A DNA stretch of 15,315 bases from Fibrobacter sp. (GTDB lineage: Bacteria > Fibrobacterota > Fibrobacteria > Fibrobacterales > Fibrobacteraceae). Where the stretch lies: the NCBI GenBank assembly GCA_017550445.1, contig JAFZOV010000013.1:1-15315 (forward strand), written 5' to 3'. The translations under genes were made by a program, and so were the position numbers. This document shows positions 7,338-14,886 of this stretch, in pieces. Each line of letters opens with the position of its first letter. The first letter of the stretch is position 1. The notes beneath the pieces were generated by a model. That model did not search any database. It worked only from the letters and a program-made list of their open reading frames with translations, and was not told the DNA's origin.

Positions 7338-8591
7338 TTATCTTCTGCGGGCCTGATAGCGCAGGCAAAGCAGGAATCCCACCAGCACCATGCAGGTAAG
7401 GGCAAAGGATCCGCCATAAGAGAGGAATGGCAAAGGCAATCCCGTCACCGGCATCAGCCCAATAGTCATCGCAATGTTCACCATAATGTGGAACAAGAAA
7501 ATCGTCGAGGCCCCCATGACCATCAGGGTCACGAACGGATCAGAAGACTGCTTGCTAATGGAAGTCGCACGCCACAAGAATAGTGCATAAAGAGTCAGCA
7601 CAAAGGCGCAACCTAAAAAGCCAAACTGCTCACCCAGAACGCTAAAGATAAAGTCCGTGTGTTCTTCGGGCAAAAACGCAAGGTTGGTCTGCGATCCATT
7701 TCCAAAGCCCTTGCCGGTAAGGCCACCCGAGCCGATTGCCGTCAAAGACTGCAACACCTGATAACCATCACCCAGCGGATCGCTCATCGGATCAAGGAAG
7801 GTATTCACGCGTTTTTGCTGATGGGGTTCCAGCATATTCCAGGCCATGGTGCTTGCATAGCCTGCAAAAATATTCGCCATCAAAATTATCGCCGTCAAGA
7901 CCTTCGGAAGCCTGCGACGGAAAAGGGCAAACACCACCAGGCAAATCAAGAGTCCCCACAAGATTTCAAACACAAGTGCCTGCGAATGGGAGAAAAGCAC
8001 CGAAAGCACAGGGCTTACAATCAGGAACATATCAGTCAGGGTAAGCCCCGCAAAAAAGAACCCCACCATGGTCACCGCGATAAACACAAGCGCCGTACTC
8101 AGGTCAGGCTGTTTTAGCACCAGGGCAAACGGCACGATAAACAAGAAGAAGGGCACCACGAAGGTTTTCATCTTAAACAAGCTAACGGGGTGTTTCGAAA
8201 GCCAATAAGAGAACGTCAACAAATAAGCAATCTTTGCAAATTCCGAGGGTTGCAGCTTGAAAATTCCCAAGTCAATCCAACGGCCCGCCCCCTTCACCAC
8301 ATCTCCGGCAAAGAACAGCACAACAACTAGCAGCACCAAGGCCAACGCGTAGCAAGGGATAGCCGCACGCTTCAACCAGTCAATACGCACAAATACCAAA
8401 GCCGCAGCAAAGACACTGCCAAAAATAAAGTAGACAATCTGCTTGAACCAGAACAATTCGACCACAGAGGCGTCTTCGGCAATGGTCGCCGAATACACAA
8501 GGGACACACCTACGCTCATCAAGGCAAGCGTAAGCGCGATAAACATCCAGTCAAATTTCAGCGAATGGTCAAGGAGCCGTTTGGGTTTCAT
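7338..8591 (-). CDS. rodA: RodA, SEDS peptidoglycan glycosyltransferase
   Basis: 417-residue polytopic membrane protein of the SEDS family, which polymerises lipid II into glycan strands with PBP2 as partner during cell elongation. Family blocks: GAGRWIDLG 101-109, QPSEFAK 114-120, KQPDLSTA 160-167, the extracellular loop FLDPMSDPLGDGYQ 265-278 (containing the conserved Asp region implicated in catalysis), HTDFIFSVLGEQFG 311-324 and GLPLPFLSYGGS 384-395. I chose ATG 8591 because AAGGAGG lies 9 nt upstream. The in-frame ATG at 8621 would translate the ribosome site itself into a Lys/Arg-rich tail. The gene overlaps the end of mrdA by 23 nt. Confidence 0.95.
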   Translation of the reverse strand: MKPKRLLDHSLKFDWMFIALTLALMSVGVSLVYSATIAEDASVVELFWFKQIVYFIFGSVFAAALVFVRIDWLKRAAIPCYALALVLLVVVLFFAGDVVKGAGRWIDLGIFKLQPSEFAKIAYLLTFSYWLSKHPVSLFKMKTFVVPFFLFIVPFALVLKQPDLSTALVFIAVTMVGFFFAGLTLTDMFLIVSPVLSVLFSHSQALVFEILWGLLICLVVFALFRRRLPKVLTAIILMANIFAGYASTMAWNMLEPHQQKRVNTFLDPMSDPLGDGYQVLQSLTAIGSGGLTGKGFGNGSQTNLAFLPEEHTDFIFSVLGEQFGFLGCAFVLTLYALFLWRATSISKQSSDPFVTLMVMGASTIFLFHIMVNIAMTIGLMPVTGLPLPFLSYGGSFALTCMVLVGFLLCLRYQARRR

Positions 8592-10443
8592 TTTTTCCCG
8601 CCTCCTTTTCCTTGTTTTCAAAATAGGCTTCCATCACTTTCTTGGCAATAGGGCCCGATACGGCGCCACCACCGCCAGCCGCTTCCATAATCACGGCCAC
8701 GGCAATTTCAGGGTCATACAAGGGGGCAACCGCCGCATACCAGGCATGGGTCTTTTCACCCTTCTTCCATTCACCGGAGCCCGTCTTTGCGCCCACACGG
8801 ACATTGGGCAAGGCACCGCGTTTACCTGTACCGCCCGGATGGTTCACCACCGAATCCATGGCCGCAAGCAGAATGCGATGCGTGTAGGGTTTCATGTTGC
8901 CGGGCCGAATAATTTCGGGTTCGTAGCGCCGCACCACGTTCCCATGGTTATCGCGCAATTCCTTCATAAAATGGGGCCTATAAACACCCTTACCGGTAGC
9001 CAGAGACCCAATCAGGGTAGCCTGCTGCAAGGGCGTCACAATCTGTCCCTGCCCAATGGAAAGATTCAAGATAAGGCCGCGAGCCCAGCGCCAACCCAGG
9101 CGCTTGTTTTTCTGGTTAAAGGACGCCGAATCCGGAAGCCACCCCGCCTTTTCGCCAGGAATATCCACTCCGAGGGGTTTCTCGCCCAAGCCAAAGCGCC
9201 TGCCAAATTCATTGATGCGGTTCATGTCAATATCAAGACCAGCCTGGTAAAAGAACACATCGCAACTTAGGCGAATCGCATTCACCACGTTCAAGCTGCC
9301 GTGAGTACCCCAGCATTTCTGGTAGCGCGCCCCGTACTGGTAGCCACCCGTACAGGGCTTGGAATAATACTTGTTCTCCGTCAAGATGCCACTTTCAAGC
9401 CCAGCACCCGCCGTCACCAATTTAAAAATAGATGCCGGCGGATAAGTACCCGAAATCGCGCGGTTCGTAAGCGGACGCATGGTATCCAGCGCCACGTGAG
9501 CCCAACCCTTGTTGCGCTCACGCTTTTTCAGCGAGAAAATATTAGGATCCAACCTCGGCGAAGAAACCATGGCCAAAATTTCACCACTCCGTGGATCAAT
9601 GGCCACCAGCGCCCCCTTCGCCGAATCGGGAATTGCCTCTTCGGCCACCTTCTGCAGGCGTAAATCAATCGTCGACACCAGGCGAAGTCCAGGCACGGGT
9701 TCCGTACCTTCCACACCATCAACGGTTCCCACTTCACGACCAGAGGCATTCACTTCCACAAGCTTCATGCCGTTCACGCCGCGGAACTCCTTGTCGTAGA
9801 ACTGTTCAAGTCCCTTTTGCCCAATGCGGTCGCCCTGCGTATAGCCTTCGTATTCCGGCAACTTGAGCTGTTCTTCCGAAATTTCGCTGGTGTAACCCAG
9901 CACATGAGACGCTAGGGTTCCATAAGGGTACTCGCGCCTCGATTCAATCACCGTCATTACGCCGGGCAACTCTTCGGAACGTTCTTCAATAATGGCCACC
10001 TGCTCCGCAGTGGCATCTTCCAACAAGCGGATAGGCCTGTTCTTGATCCAGCGGGAACGCTGAAAAGCGGTATCCAACGAAAGCGAATCAAACAGGCGTT
10101 CCCCGGCCGTATCACGGATACCGAGCAGCTTCTGGAACAGCAAATCGCGATCCGCCTTTTTGCGAGGCATGTTCATGGACGAAATTGCAATCTGGTACGA
10201 AGGGCGGTTTCGCACCAATACTTCGCCGTTGCGGTCATAAATGTAACCGCGTTCGGCCACCAGAACCACTTTACGGATACGGTTATTTTCGGAACGTTGC
10301 AGGTTTTCGTCGTAATGAGTGTACTGCAGCGAAAATAGGCGCATCAGAAGAATGAAAAACAAGATTACAACACCGGTCATGTAAATCAATACATTCCAGT
10401 TCCTGTTTTGCAGGGTCTCGTTTTCAGACATTCCCTTAAGCAT
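8569..10443 (-). CDS. mrdA: Penicillin-binding protein 2, elongation transpeptidase
   Basis: 624-residue class B penicillin-binding protein, the transpeptidase of the elongation machine. It has a short cytoplasmic start, one membrane anchor (about 17-38), a pedestal/dimerisation region with RGYIYDRNGEVLVRN (65-79), and a transpeptidase domain from about 255. The catalytic S338-x-x-K341 is in PPASIFK. The second motif is S393-C-D395 and the third is K553-T-G555, reading KTGSGEW where KTGTA is usual. The length is normal for PBP2. ATG 10443 overlaps the mreD stop by 8 nt. ATG 10431 is an alternative start, though its upstream GGGA is too close. The Asp/Glu/Lys-rich C-terminal tail (about 607-624) is variable in the family. 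Confidence 0.95.
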   Translation of the reverse strand: MLKGMSENETLQNRNWNVLIYMTGVVILFFILLMRLFSLQYTHYDENLQRSENNRIRKVVLVAERGYIYDRNGEVLVRNRPSYQIAISSMNMPRKKADRDLLFQKLLGIRDTAGERLFDSLSLDTAFQRSRWIKNRPIRLLEDATAEQVAIIEERSEELPGVMTVIESRREYPYGTLASHVLGYTSEISEEQLKLPEYEGYTQGDRIGQKGLEQFYDKEFRGVNGMKLVEVNASGREVGTVDGVEGTEPVPGLRLVSTIDLRLQKVAEEAIPDSAKGALVAIDPRSGEILAMVSSPRLDPNIFSLKKRERNKGWAHVALDTMRPLTNRAISGTYPPASIFKLVTAGAGLESGILTENKYYSKPCTGGYQYGARYQKCWGTHGSLNVVNAIRLSCDVFFYQAGLDIDMNRINEFGRRFGLGEKPLGVDIPGEKAGWLPDSASFNQKNKRLGWRWARGLILNLSIGQGQIVTPLQQATLIGSLATGKGVYRPHFMKELRDNHGNVVRRYEPEIIRPGNMKPYTHRILLAAMDSVVNHPGGTGKRGALPNVRVGAKTGSGEWKKGEKTHAWYAAVAPLYDPEIAVAVIMEAAGGGGAVSGPIAKKVMEAYFENKEKEAGKNETQTAP

Positions 10444-10927
10444 GCTTCTTCTTTTTACTGCCTAAATCCAGGTAGAAGAATATTCCGCCAATCAACATCG
10501 TATAAAAGCATTCCGGAATCGACTTCGTCAAGAACAGGTTGGTCACCACATCCTTGGAAAGACCGGTAATGCCATAGTAAATCATGTCGCACACAAAAAA
10601 GCCTAAGCCAAGCACGCCAACCTTAGCGGGCAAATTGAGCGACAAGAAACGTTCTTCCAGCTGCCCTACCGCATAGCCGAGCACCGTCATCGAAATCGCA
10701 TTTGCACCGAGCCATTCCACCGGTGCATACACATCTTGCGTAAAGCCCGCCACAAAGCCCCAGAAGCACCCTGCCGTAGGTCCCCTTCTAATGGCAACCG
10801 CCACAATAAAGATGATTACAAAGTCAGGGGCAACATCAAAAAAGCTCAGCCAATCGGCAACCGTCATTTGCAACGCAAATACGATCACAAACATGATAAA
10901 AGTTTTGAGCCAACCCAAGTTATTCAT
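10436..10927 (-). CDS. mreD: MreD, rod-shape membrane protein
   Basis: 163-residue hydrophobic protein with about five membrane segments, ending in a Lys-rich tail (GSKKKKHA). Position between mreC and mrdA, size, and the segments AGCFWGFVAGFTQDVYAPVEWLGANAI and GGIFFYLD fit MreD, which is otherwise poorly conserved. It is a partner of MreC in the elongation complex. ATG 10927 has AAGGAG 7 nt upstream and overlaps the mreC stop by 8 nt (ATGAATAA), so translation is probably coupled. Confidence 0.9.
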   Translation of the reverse strand: MNNLGWLKTFIMFVIVFALQMTVADWLSFFDVAPDFVIIFIVAVAIRRGPTAGCFWGFVAGFTQDVYAPVEWLGANAISMTVLGYAVGQLEERFLSLNLPAKVGVLGLGFFVCDMIYYGITGLSKDVVTNLFLTKSIPECFYTMLIGGIFFYLDLGSKKKKHA

Positions 10928-11747
10928 CGAGCAGCTCCTTGATAATCCAATCCGGTTCTTTTTCCATCACGAACACTTCTTCAAGAATCGAGAAATCCTG
11001 GAAAGGACTCACTTCCATCTGGCGCATTACATCAAGGTCCGACTTACGGACATCCTTCACCGTTCCAACGGGAATTCCTTTCGGGAAGATTCCACCTAAG
11101 CCCGATGTCACCAAAGTATCACCGGCATGTACTCCGGCATGGGTCGGCACAAGCGCCGTCAAGCGGACGCCATCCATAGACTCCAGGAACCCTACCACGC
11201 GAGTACGACGGTCCATTACAGACAACTTAAGATTCGGGTCCACCAGCAGTTGCACTCGGGAATGATTGTAGGTCGCCTTTGAAATCTTTCCGACCAGACC
11301 ATTCATCGAAAACACGGGCATATTCTCTTTTACGCCGTGTTCAGTACCGCGGTTAATCACCATCGTCGTAAGGAACCTTCCGGGATTGTGGCCAATCACG
11401 CGAGCAGTCACAATCGGGAAATCCCATTTGTCATCAAATCGGACTAGCGTATGCAGTCGGGCCAGTTCCTGCAAACCCTCACGGGCATGGTAGGTTTCTT
11501 GCCGGAGACGTGCGTTTTCTTCTTTCAGCTGTTCATTTTCTTCTGCAATAGCCTTGTAATGCCCCACCGCAGAAACAATCCGCTGAGCCGGGAAATAAAG
11601 CGTAGAAACTGCCGTCGAAACAATGCTTTCGCGAATCGGCGTCGGAGACTGGCGCATCAACAAGCCAAGAGCCAAGAAAAAGACAAAGGCAACGATACCG
11701 TGCCTTTGCGTAAACAAGTCGACAATAAAGCGAATCGCCCTAAGCAT
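10920..11747 (-). CDS. mreC: MreC, rod-shape periplasmic scaffold
   Basis: 275-residue bitopic protein with a short cytoplasmic N-terminus, one membrane anchor (about 17-33) and a coiled-coil segment (about 65-95, AEENEQLKEENARLRQE). The conserved beta-domain contains VIGHNPGRFLTTMVINRGTEHGV, GLVGKI, VQLLVDPNLKLSVMD and TSGLGGIFPKGIPVGTV. MreC links the MreB filament to PBP2 and RodA. It begins 14 nt after mreB with a weak ribosome site (AGGG) and overlaps mreD by 8 nt, inside the operon. Confidence 0.94.
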   Translation of the reverse strand: MLRAIRFIVDLFTQRHGIVAFVFFLALGLLMRQSPTPIRESIVSTAVSTLYFPAQRIVSAVGHYKAIAEENEQLKEENARLRQETYHAREGLQELARLHTLVRFDDKWDFPIVTARVIGHNPGRFLTTMVINRGTEHGVKENMPVFSMNGLVGKISKATYNHSRVQLLVDPNLKLSVMDRRTRVVGFLESMDGVRLTALVPTHAGVHAGDTLVTSGLGGIFPKGIPVGTVKDVRKSDLDVMRQMEVSPFQDFSILEEVFVMEKEPDWIIKELLDE

Positions 11748-11761
11748 CGAACCCTATCAAG

Positions 11762-12784
11762 TTAGTTCGAGGAAGCAATCAAAACCGGGCGGTATTTATC
11801 CAAGTCTTCAAGAATGCGGGCTGCACCCTTGCAGACGCAAGTCAGAGCGTCATCAATCACATTCACCGAGAGTCCCGTTTCCTTACGGATACGTTCGTCA
11901 AAGCCGCGCAGCTGAGAACCGCCGCCCGTCATGATAATACCCTTGTCGTAAATATCGGCAGAGAGTTCCGGCGGAGTAATGCTCAAGGCCTGCTTTACCG
12001 CTTCGATAATGGCAGTCACAGGTTCGTTCAGGGCTTCACGGATTTCGGCGCTGTTAATCGTGGTCGTACGCGGCATGCCGGCCAAGAAGTCGTGACCCTT
12101 CACTTCCATGGTCAGTTCTTCTTCAAGGGGACTTGCAGAGCCAATCTGAATCTTGATCTGTTCGGCAGTGCTATCACCTACGCAAAGGTTGTACATGGTG
12201 CGCAAATAGCGAACGATGGCTTCATCCATTTCGTCACCGCCCACGCGCACAGAGGCGTTACAGACGGTGCCGTTCAAGGCGATTACAGCAATATCGGAGG
12301 TACCACCACCAATATCCACAACCATGTTGCCTACAGGATCTTCTACGGGGATGCCCATACCGATAGCGGCAGCCATGGGTTCGTGCACCAGGTGAACTTC
12401 CTTGGCACCGGCCTGCTTGGCGGCATCAATCACGGCGCGCTTTTCCACTTCGGTAATGCCAGAAGGCACACCGACCACCACGCGAGGCTTTACCATCCAC
12501 AGCGGATACTTCTGCACGCGCTTGATGAACGTCTGCAAAAGGGTTTCGACCAATTCGAAATCGGCAATCACGCCATCGCGCATGGGGCGCACAGCACGGC
12601 TTTCGCCCGGAGTACGGCCAAGCATCTTTTTCGCTTCAAAGCCGATGGCAGACACACGGTTATTCTTGCTGTCCACTGCAATAACCGTAGGTTCATTGAT
12701 AACTATTCCCTGACCGTCCACATGAACAAGCGTATTCGCCGTGCCCAGGTCAATACCGATATCGCAAGAAAAGAGGCCGAACAA
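11762..12784 (-). CDS. mreB: MreB, actin-like rod-shape protein, TTG start
   Basis: 340-residue bacterial actin that organises lateral wall synthesis. Nucleotide-binding signatures: DIGIDLGTANT at about 8-18, E135 in the VHEPMAAAIG block, DIGGGTSD 157-164, and GGGSQLRGF near the C-terminus. The length is typical. The start is the TTG at 12784 (MFGLFSCDIGID), with AGGA 7 nt upstream. No ATG or GTG occurs between the repeat array and the first phosphate loop. The only upstream in-frame ATG, at 12943, lies inside the lipoprotein gene and would translate the repeats into 53 extra residues unlike any MreB. It is the first gene of the elongasome operon. A TATATT at 12824-12829 could be its -10, without a good -35. 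Confidence 0.95.
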   Translation of the reverse strand: MFGLFSCDIGIDLGTANTLVHVDGQGIVINEPTVIAVDSKNNRVSAIGFEAKKMLGRTPGESRAVRPMRDGVIADFELVETLLQTFIKRVQKYPLWMVKPRVVVGVPSGITEVEKRAVIDAAKQAGAKEVHLVHEPMAAAIGMGIPVEDPVGNMVVDIGGGTSDIAVIALNGTVCNASVRVGGDEMDEAIVRYLRTMYNLCVGDSTAEQIKIQIGSASPLEEELTMEVKGHDFLAGMPRTTTINSAEIREALNEPVTAIIEAVKQALSITPPELSADIYDKGIIMTGGGSQLRGFDERIRKETGLSVNVIDDALTCVCKGAARILEDLDKYRPVLIASSN

Positions 12785-12836
12785 AATCCAATCCTTTTGT
12801 TTGAAATTAAACTTTCTGATTGAAATATAGATTTTA

Positions 12837-12864
12837 GACGAGAGACGAAAGACGAAAGACGAAA
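12837..12864. repeat. Four tandem GACGAAA-type heptads
   Basis: Units are GACGAGA 12837-12843 and GACGAAA 12844-12850, 12851-12857 and 12858-12864. With the preceding TA, positions 12835-12857 match the inverted copy at 6506-6528 at 22 of 23 positions (first 18 identical). It lies in the spacer between the lipoprotein stop and mreB. Confidence 0.9.
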
Positions 12865-12869
12865 GAATT

Positions 12870-12890
12870 ATTCCGAATTCCGAACTCCGA
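12870..12890. repeat. Three tandem ATTCCGA-type heptads
   Basis: Units are ATTCCGA 12870-12876 and 12877-12883, and ACTCCGA 12884-12890. They lie 5 nt after the GACGAAA array and stop one base before the lipoprotein stop codon. The family differs in sequence but has the same 7-nt period. Confidence 0.8.
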
Positions 12891-12891
12891 A

Positions 12892-13257
12892 TTACCTCAG
12901 CGTGTCCGCGCCAAACTTCCACTCTTTCTTGTAGCGGTCCCACCCACGGGTGCTTACGTCATAGCGGTATTTGCGCTTTTCATGCATGGCAATGTCTTTG
13001 TAGATAAAGAAATCTACTTCGGCATAGGCCGCATAAATGCGGGCCTCTGCGCCATCGAACAATCTAAAGTCCTTCACGCGGTAATAAGGCGTATCCAAGA
13101 GACCTTCACGAGTCTTAGAAGCCTTCATGGTTTCAGCGACCATGAACTTCAAATCATCCTGCAAGTATTCCGTTAATTTGTTCTCAATACGTTCCGTCGG
13201 TTCGGAACAGCCCACAAGCAGAGCAACAGCAGCCAAAATACAAGCGAAAAATTTCAT
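12892..13257 (-). CDS. Small lipoprotein of unknown function
   Basis: 121-residue protein with a clean lipoprotein signal: n-region MKFF, a hydrophobic core, and lipobox LVGC with C17. The mature part is charged (EPTERIENKLTEYLQDDLKF...). It has an amphipathic helical start and a C-terminal part rich in aromatic and charged residues (RKYRYDVSTRGWDRYKKEWKF). I do not recognise a family. It is upstream of mreB on the same strand, with its 3' end against heptad arrays. No Shine-Dalgarno is visible before ATG 13257, and a heptad hairpin ends 7 nt upstream. The terminator at 13348-13373 separates it from the barrel gene, leaving under 100 nt for a promoter. The signal peptide argues strongly that the gene is real. 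Confidence 0.75.
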   Translation of the reverse strand: MKFFACILAAVALLVGCSEPTERIENKLTEYLQDDLKFMVAETMKASKTREGLLDTPYYRVKDFRLFDGAEARIYAAYAEVDFFIYKDIAMHEKRKYRYDVSTRGWDRYKKEWKFGADTLR

Positions 13258-13264
13258 AGGTTAA

Positions 13265-13343
13265 ATGTAGGAAGTAGAAAGTAGGAAGTAGGAAGACGTT
13301 TGAAAAAACAAACTGTCTACAGCCTACTTCCTACAGTCTACAT
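13265..13343. repeat. GTAG heptad foldback (imperfect hairpin)
   Basis: The left arm is GTAGGAA 13267-13273, GTAGAAA 13274-13280, GTAGGAA 13281-13287 and GTAGGAA 13288-13294. The right arm is CTACAGC 13317-13323, CTACTTC 13324-13330, CTACAGT 13331-13337 and CTAC 13338-13341. The four GTAG cores pair with the four CTAC cores in register, with 3-nt internal loops between them. ATGTAG/CTACAT closes the foot, and GTTTG/CAAAC with an A6 loop closes the tip (13298-13313). Confidence 0.85.
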
Positions 13344-13347
13344 AATC

Positions 13348-13373
13348 AAAAAACGCCCCCGTTAAAGGGGCGT
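13348..13373 (-). terminator. Intrinsic terminator after the barrel gene
   Basis: Stem ACGCCCC 13353-13359 pairs with GGGGCGT 13367-13373 around a 7-nt loop. On the minus strand it is followed by a run of T's (A's at 13348-13353 on the plus strand). It lies 27 nt beyond the stop codon at 13400. Confidence 0.88.
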
Positions 13374-13399
13374 CTTCACATTCAAGTCCGAGGTTTCAA

Positions 13400-14707
13400 T
13401 TAGAACGAGTAGGTAGCATCGACTCTGGAGAAGATGCGGCCTTCACCCTGGAACGGATTGCGGAAGAGCACGTCTTCAGCAACGGTCACGTCGATCTTCA
13501 GACGTTCTTCGATGTTGATGCCGAAACCGAAACCGACATGGTCGTCAGCAGAGCCGTCAGCCAGCGGATTGGTAGAGAAGAAGGTACCGTCGTCCTTGCA
13601 AATGCCATAGCGGTCAGAGGTATATTCGTTCTTGGAGTTCACGTCGCAATCGGTGTAGAGGATGGACTTCTGGCCACCCACGCGGATTACGAACCAATCC
13701 CACCAGATGTTACGTTCGATACCGAAGCTGATCTTACCGCCGACATCGGAACGCTTGTCCCAATGCGGATCGTCTTCATTGCGGGAATCATAAACCCATG
13801 CGCCGCCATCCAAGGCCTTGTCGTAAACCCAGTCATGAGCCTTTGTCTGGTTCCAGATGAAGTCAAGGCCCAACCAGAAGAAGCCACGGTCCATGGCCAC
13901 GTTGATACCCATACCGGCCTGAGCGAGTTTGTCTTCGATACCAGGAGCCTGGGCGAGCTTAATGTTAGCAGCAGGCACCAATTCACCGTCAATGGCTTCC
14001 AACGTGAAGAAGGCACGAGCCTTACCGAGAATGGAGAAATCACCATCATCAAAGAAATCATGACGATCCGGTCCGTACTGGATACGGGCAACGCCGCCGG
14101 ACAATTCGTAAGAAGTGCCGCTACCCAGCTGGAAGTTCAAACCACCGTCCAACTGGACGAGAGAAGCGTAAGCCTTGCTGTCCGGCTGATAAGTACCGCT
14201 TTCATCGAGATCGCCACCATCCTGGTGAGCGATATAAATGTGCAAGCCCCAAGCGTCGCCGCTAGAGAAGGTGCCACCCAAGAAACCGTCGAAGTTGGTC
14301 ACGGTTTCGGGAACAACCACGTAACCTCTCTTACCAACCTGCACATAGTCCGGCAAGTACATGGCGAGGTCCTGGTTGATACGGCCGAAAAGACCACCAA
14401 TCGTGAACTTCGGATCGGGATTGTTGTCATCACCGAAAGAGACGGAGAAAATACCGCCGAAAGTCGGATGCTGCGGATCAATGTTTCCACCCGCTTCCAT
14501 ATTGTTGTCGGTATAGGCACCGAAGCCACCGATCAAATAGTTGGAGTAAAGGTTTACGTTCGCGGGGTTATCGAAGATGCTTACATCATCCATGATGTAA
14601 GTAGAGTTCTTGCCCATGGATTCAACACGTGCAAAGGTTGCAAAAGCAGAACCCACGCCAAGAATACCGAATGCGGCTCCAACCGCGGCAGCTGTTCTTA
14701 AGTTCAT
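13400..14707 (-). CDS. Outer-membrane beta-barrel protein, family unknown
   Basis: 435-residue exported protein. The signal peptide of about 23 residues ends in AFA. The mature chain is Gly-, Asp- and aromatic-rich with alternating hydrophobic strands and a C-terminal Phe (RVDATYSF), as in outer-membrane barrels. Near the start, MDDVSIFDNPANVNLYSN faintly recalls the NPA motif of OmpP1/FadL/PorV-type barrels, but the resemblance is too weak to name a family. A strong AGGAG lies 7 nt before ATG 14707, and the gene has its own terminator and an AT-rich upstream region. It is monocistronic. Together with the strong ribosome site, this suggests an abundant envelope protein (inference). Substrate or structural role is unknown. 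A long open frame on the opposite strand is a coding shadow. Confidence 0.8.
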   Translation of the reverse strand: MNLRTAAAVGAAFGILGVGSAFATFARVESMGKNSTYIMDDVSIFDNPANVNLYSNYLIGGFGAYTDNNMEAGGNIDPQHPTFGGIFSVSFGDDNNPDPKFTIGGLFGRINQDLAMYLPDYVQVGKRGYVVVPETVTNFDGFLGGTFSSGDAWGLHIYIAHQDGGDLDESGTYQPDSKAYASLVQLDGGLNFQLGSGTSYELSGGVARIQYGPDRHDFFDDGDFSILGKARAFFTLEAIDGELVPAANIKLAQAPGIEDKLAQAGMGINVAMDRGFFWLGLDFIWNQTKAHDWVYDKALDGGAWVYDSRNEDDPHWDKRSDVGGKISFGIERNIWWDWFVIRVGGQKSILYTDCDVNSKNEYTSDRYGICKDDGTFFSTNPLADGSADDHVGFGFGINIEERLKIDVTVAEDVLFRNPFQGEGRIFSRVDATYSF

Positions 14708-14714
14708 TGGAAAA

Positions 14715-14719
14715 CTCCT
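14715..14719 (-). promoter_or_regulatory. Ribosome binding site of the barrel gene
   Basis: AGGAG on the minus strand, 7 nt before ATG 14707. It fixes the start of the barrel protein. The 80 nt upstream are AT-rich, but no promoter better than four of six matches was found. Confidence 0.8.
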
Positions 14720-14800
14720 ATTGAAATTTCTGCTTTAAAGTTAGTTTAATTAAATCAAAAACGCAACAAAATTTTAAACAAAAGCCAACTTTTTTTATAC

Positions 14801-14832
14801 AAAAAAGGCCGAGCGGAGACAACAGGCCTTTT
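14801..14832 (-). terminator. Possible second terminator of the AgmX-like gene
   Basis: AAAAGGCC (14803-14810) is complementary to GGCCTTTT (14825-14832) across a 14-nt loop, with a T run following on the minus strand. It is weaker than the hairpin just upstream, so it may be a backup terminator. Confidence 0.4.
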
Positions 14833-14835
14833 CAT

Positions 14836-14871
14836 AAAAAAAAGGCCGGACTTGGTAGTCCGGTCTTTTTT
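14836..14871 (-). terminator. Intrinsic terminator of the AgmX-like gene
   Basis: GGCCGGAC (14844-14851) pairs with GTCCGGTC (14858-14865) with one G-U pair and a 6-nt loop. Eight T's follow on the minus strand. It lies 15 nt after the stop codon at 14887. T's on the other side would let it work on both strands. Confidence 0.85.
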
Positions 14872-14886
14872 CAAGTTTTCGCCGAA

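Noticed and set aside
8592..8621. Upstream ATG of rodA
   Set aside because: Its ten codons (Lys/Arg-rich) are the translated AAGGAGG ribosome site of the ATG at 8591.
12837..13344. CRISPR-like array
   Set aside because: Units are 7 nt with no unique spacers of 25-40 nt and no cas genes nearby. These are simple heptad repeats.
13538..14701. Long 387-codon plus-strand frame
   Set aside because: It is antisense to the barrel gene, which has a signal peptide, ribosome site and terminator. The plus frame has no recognisable domain and no ribosome site.
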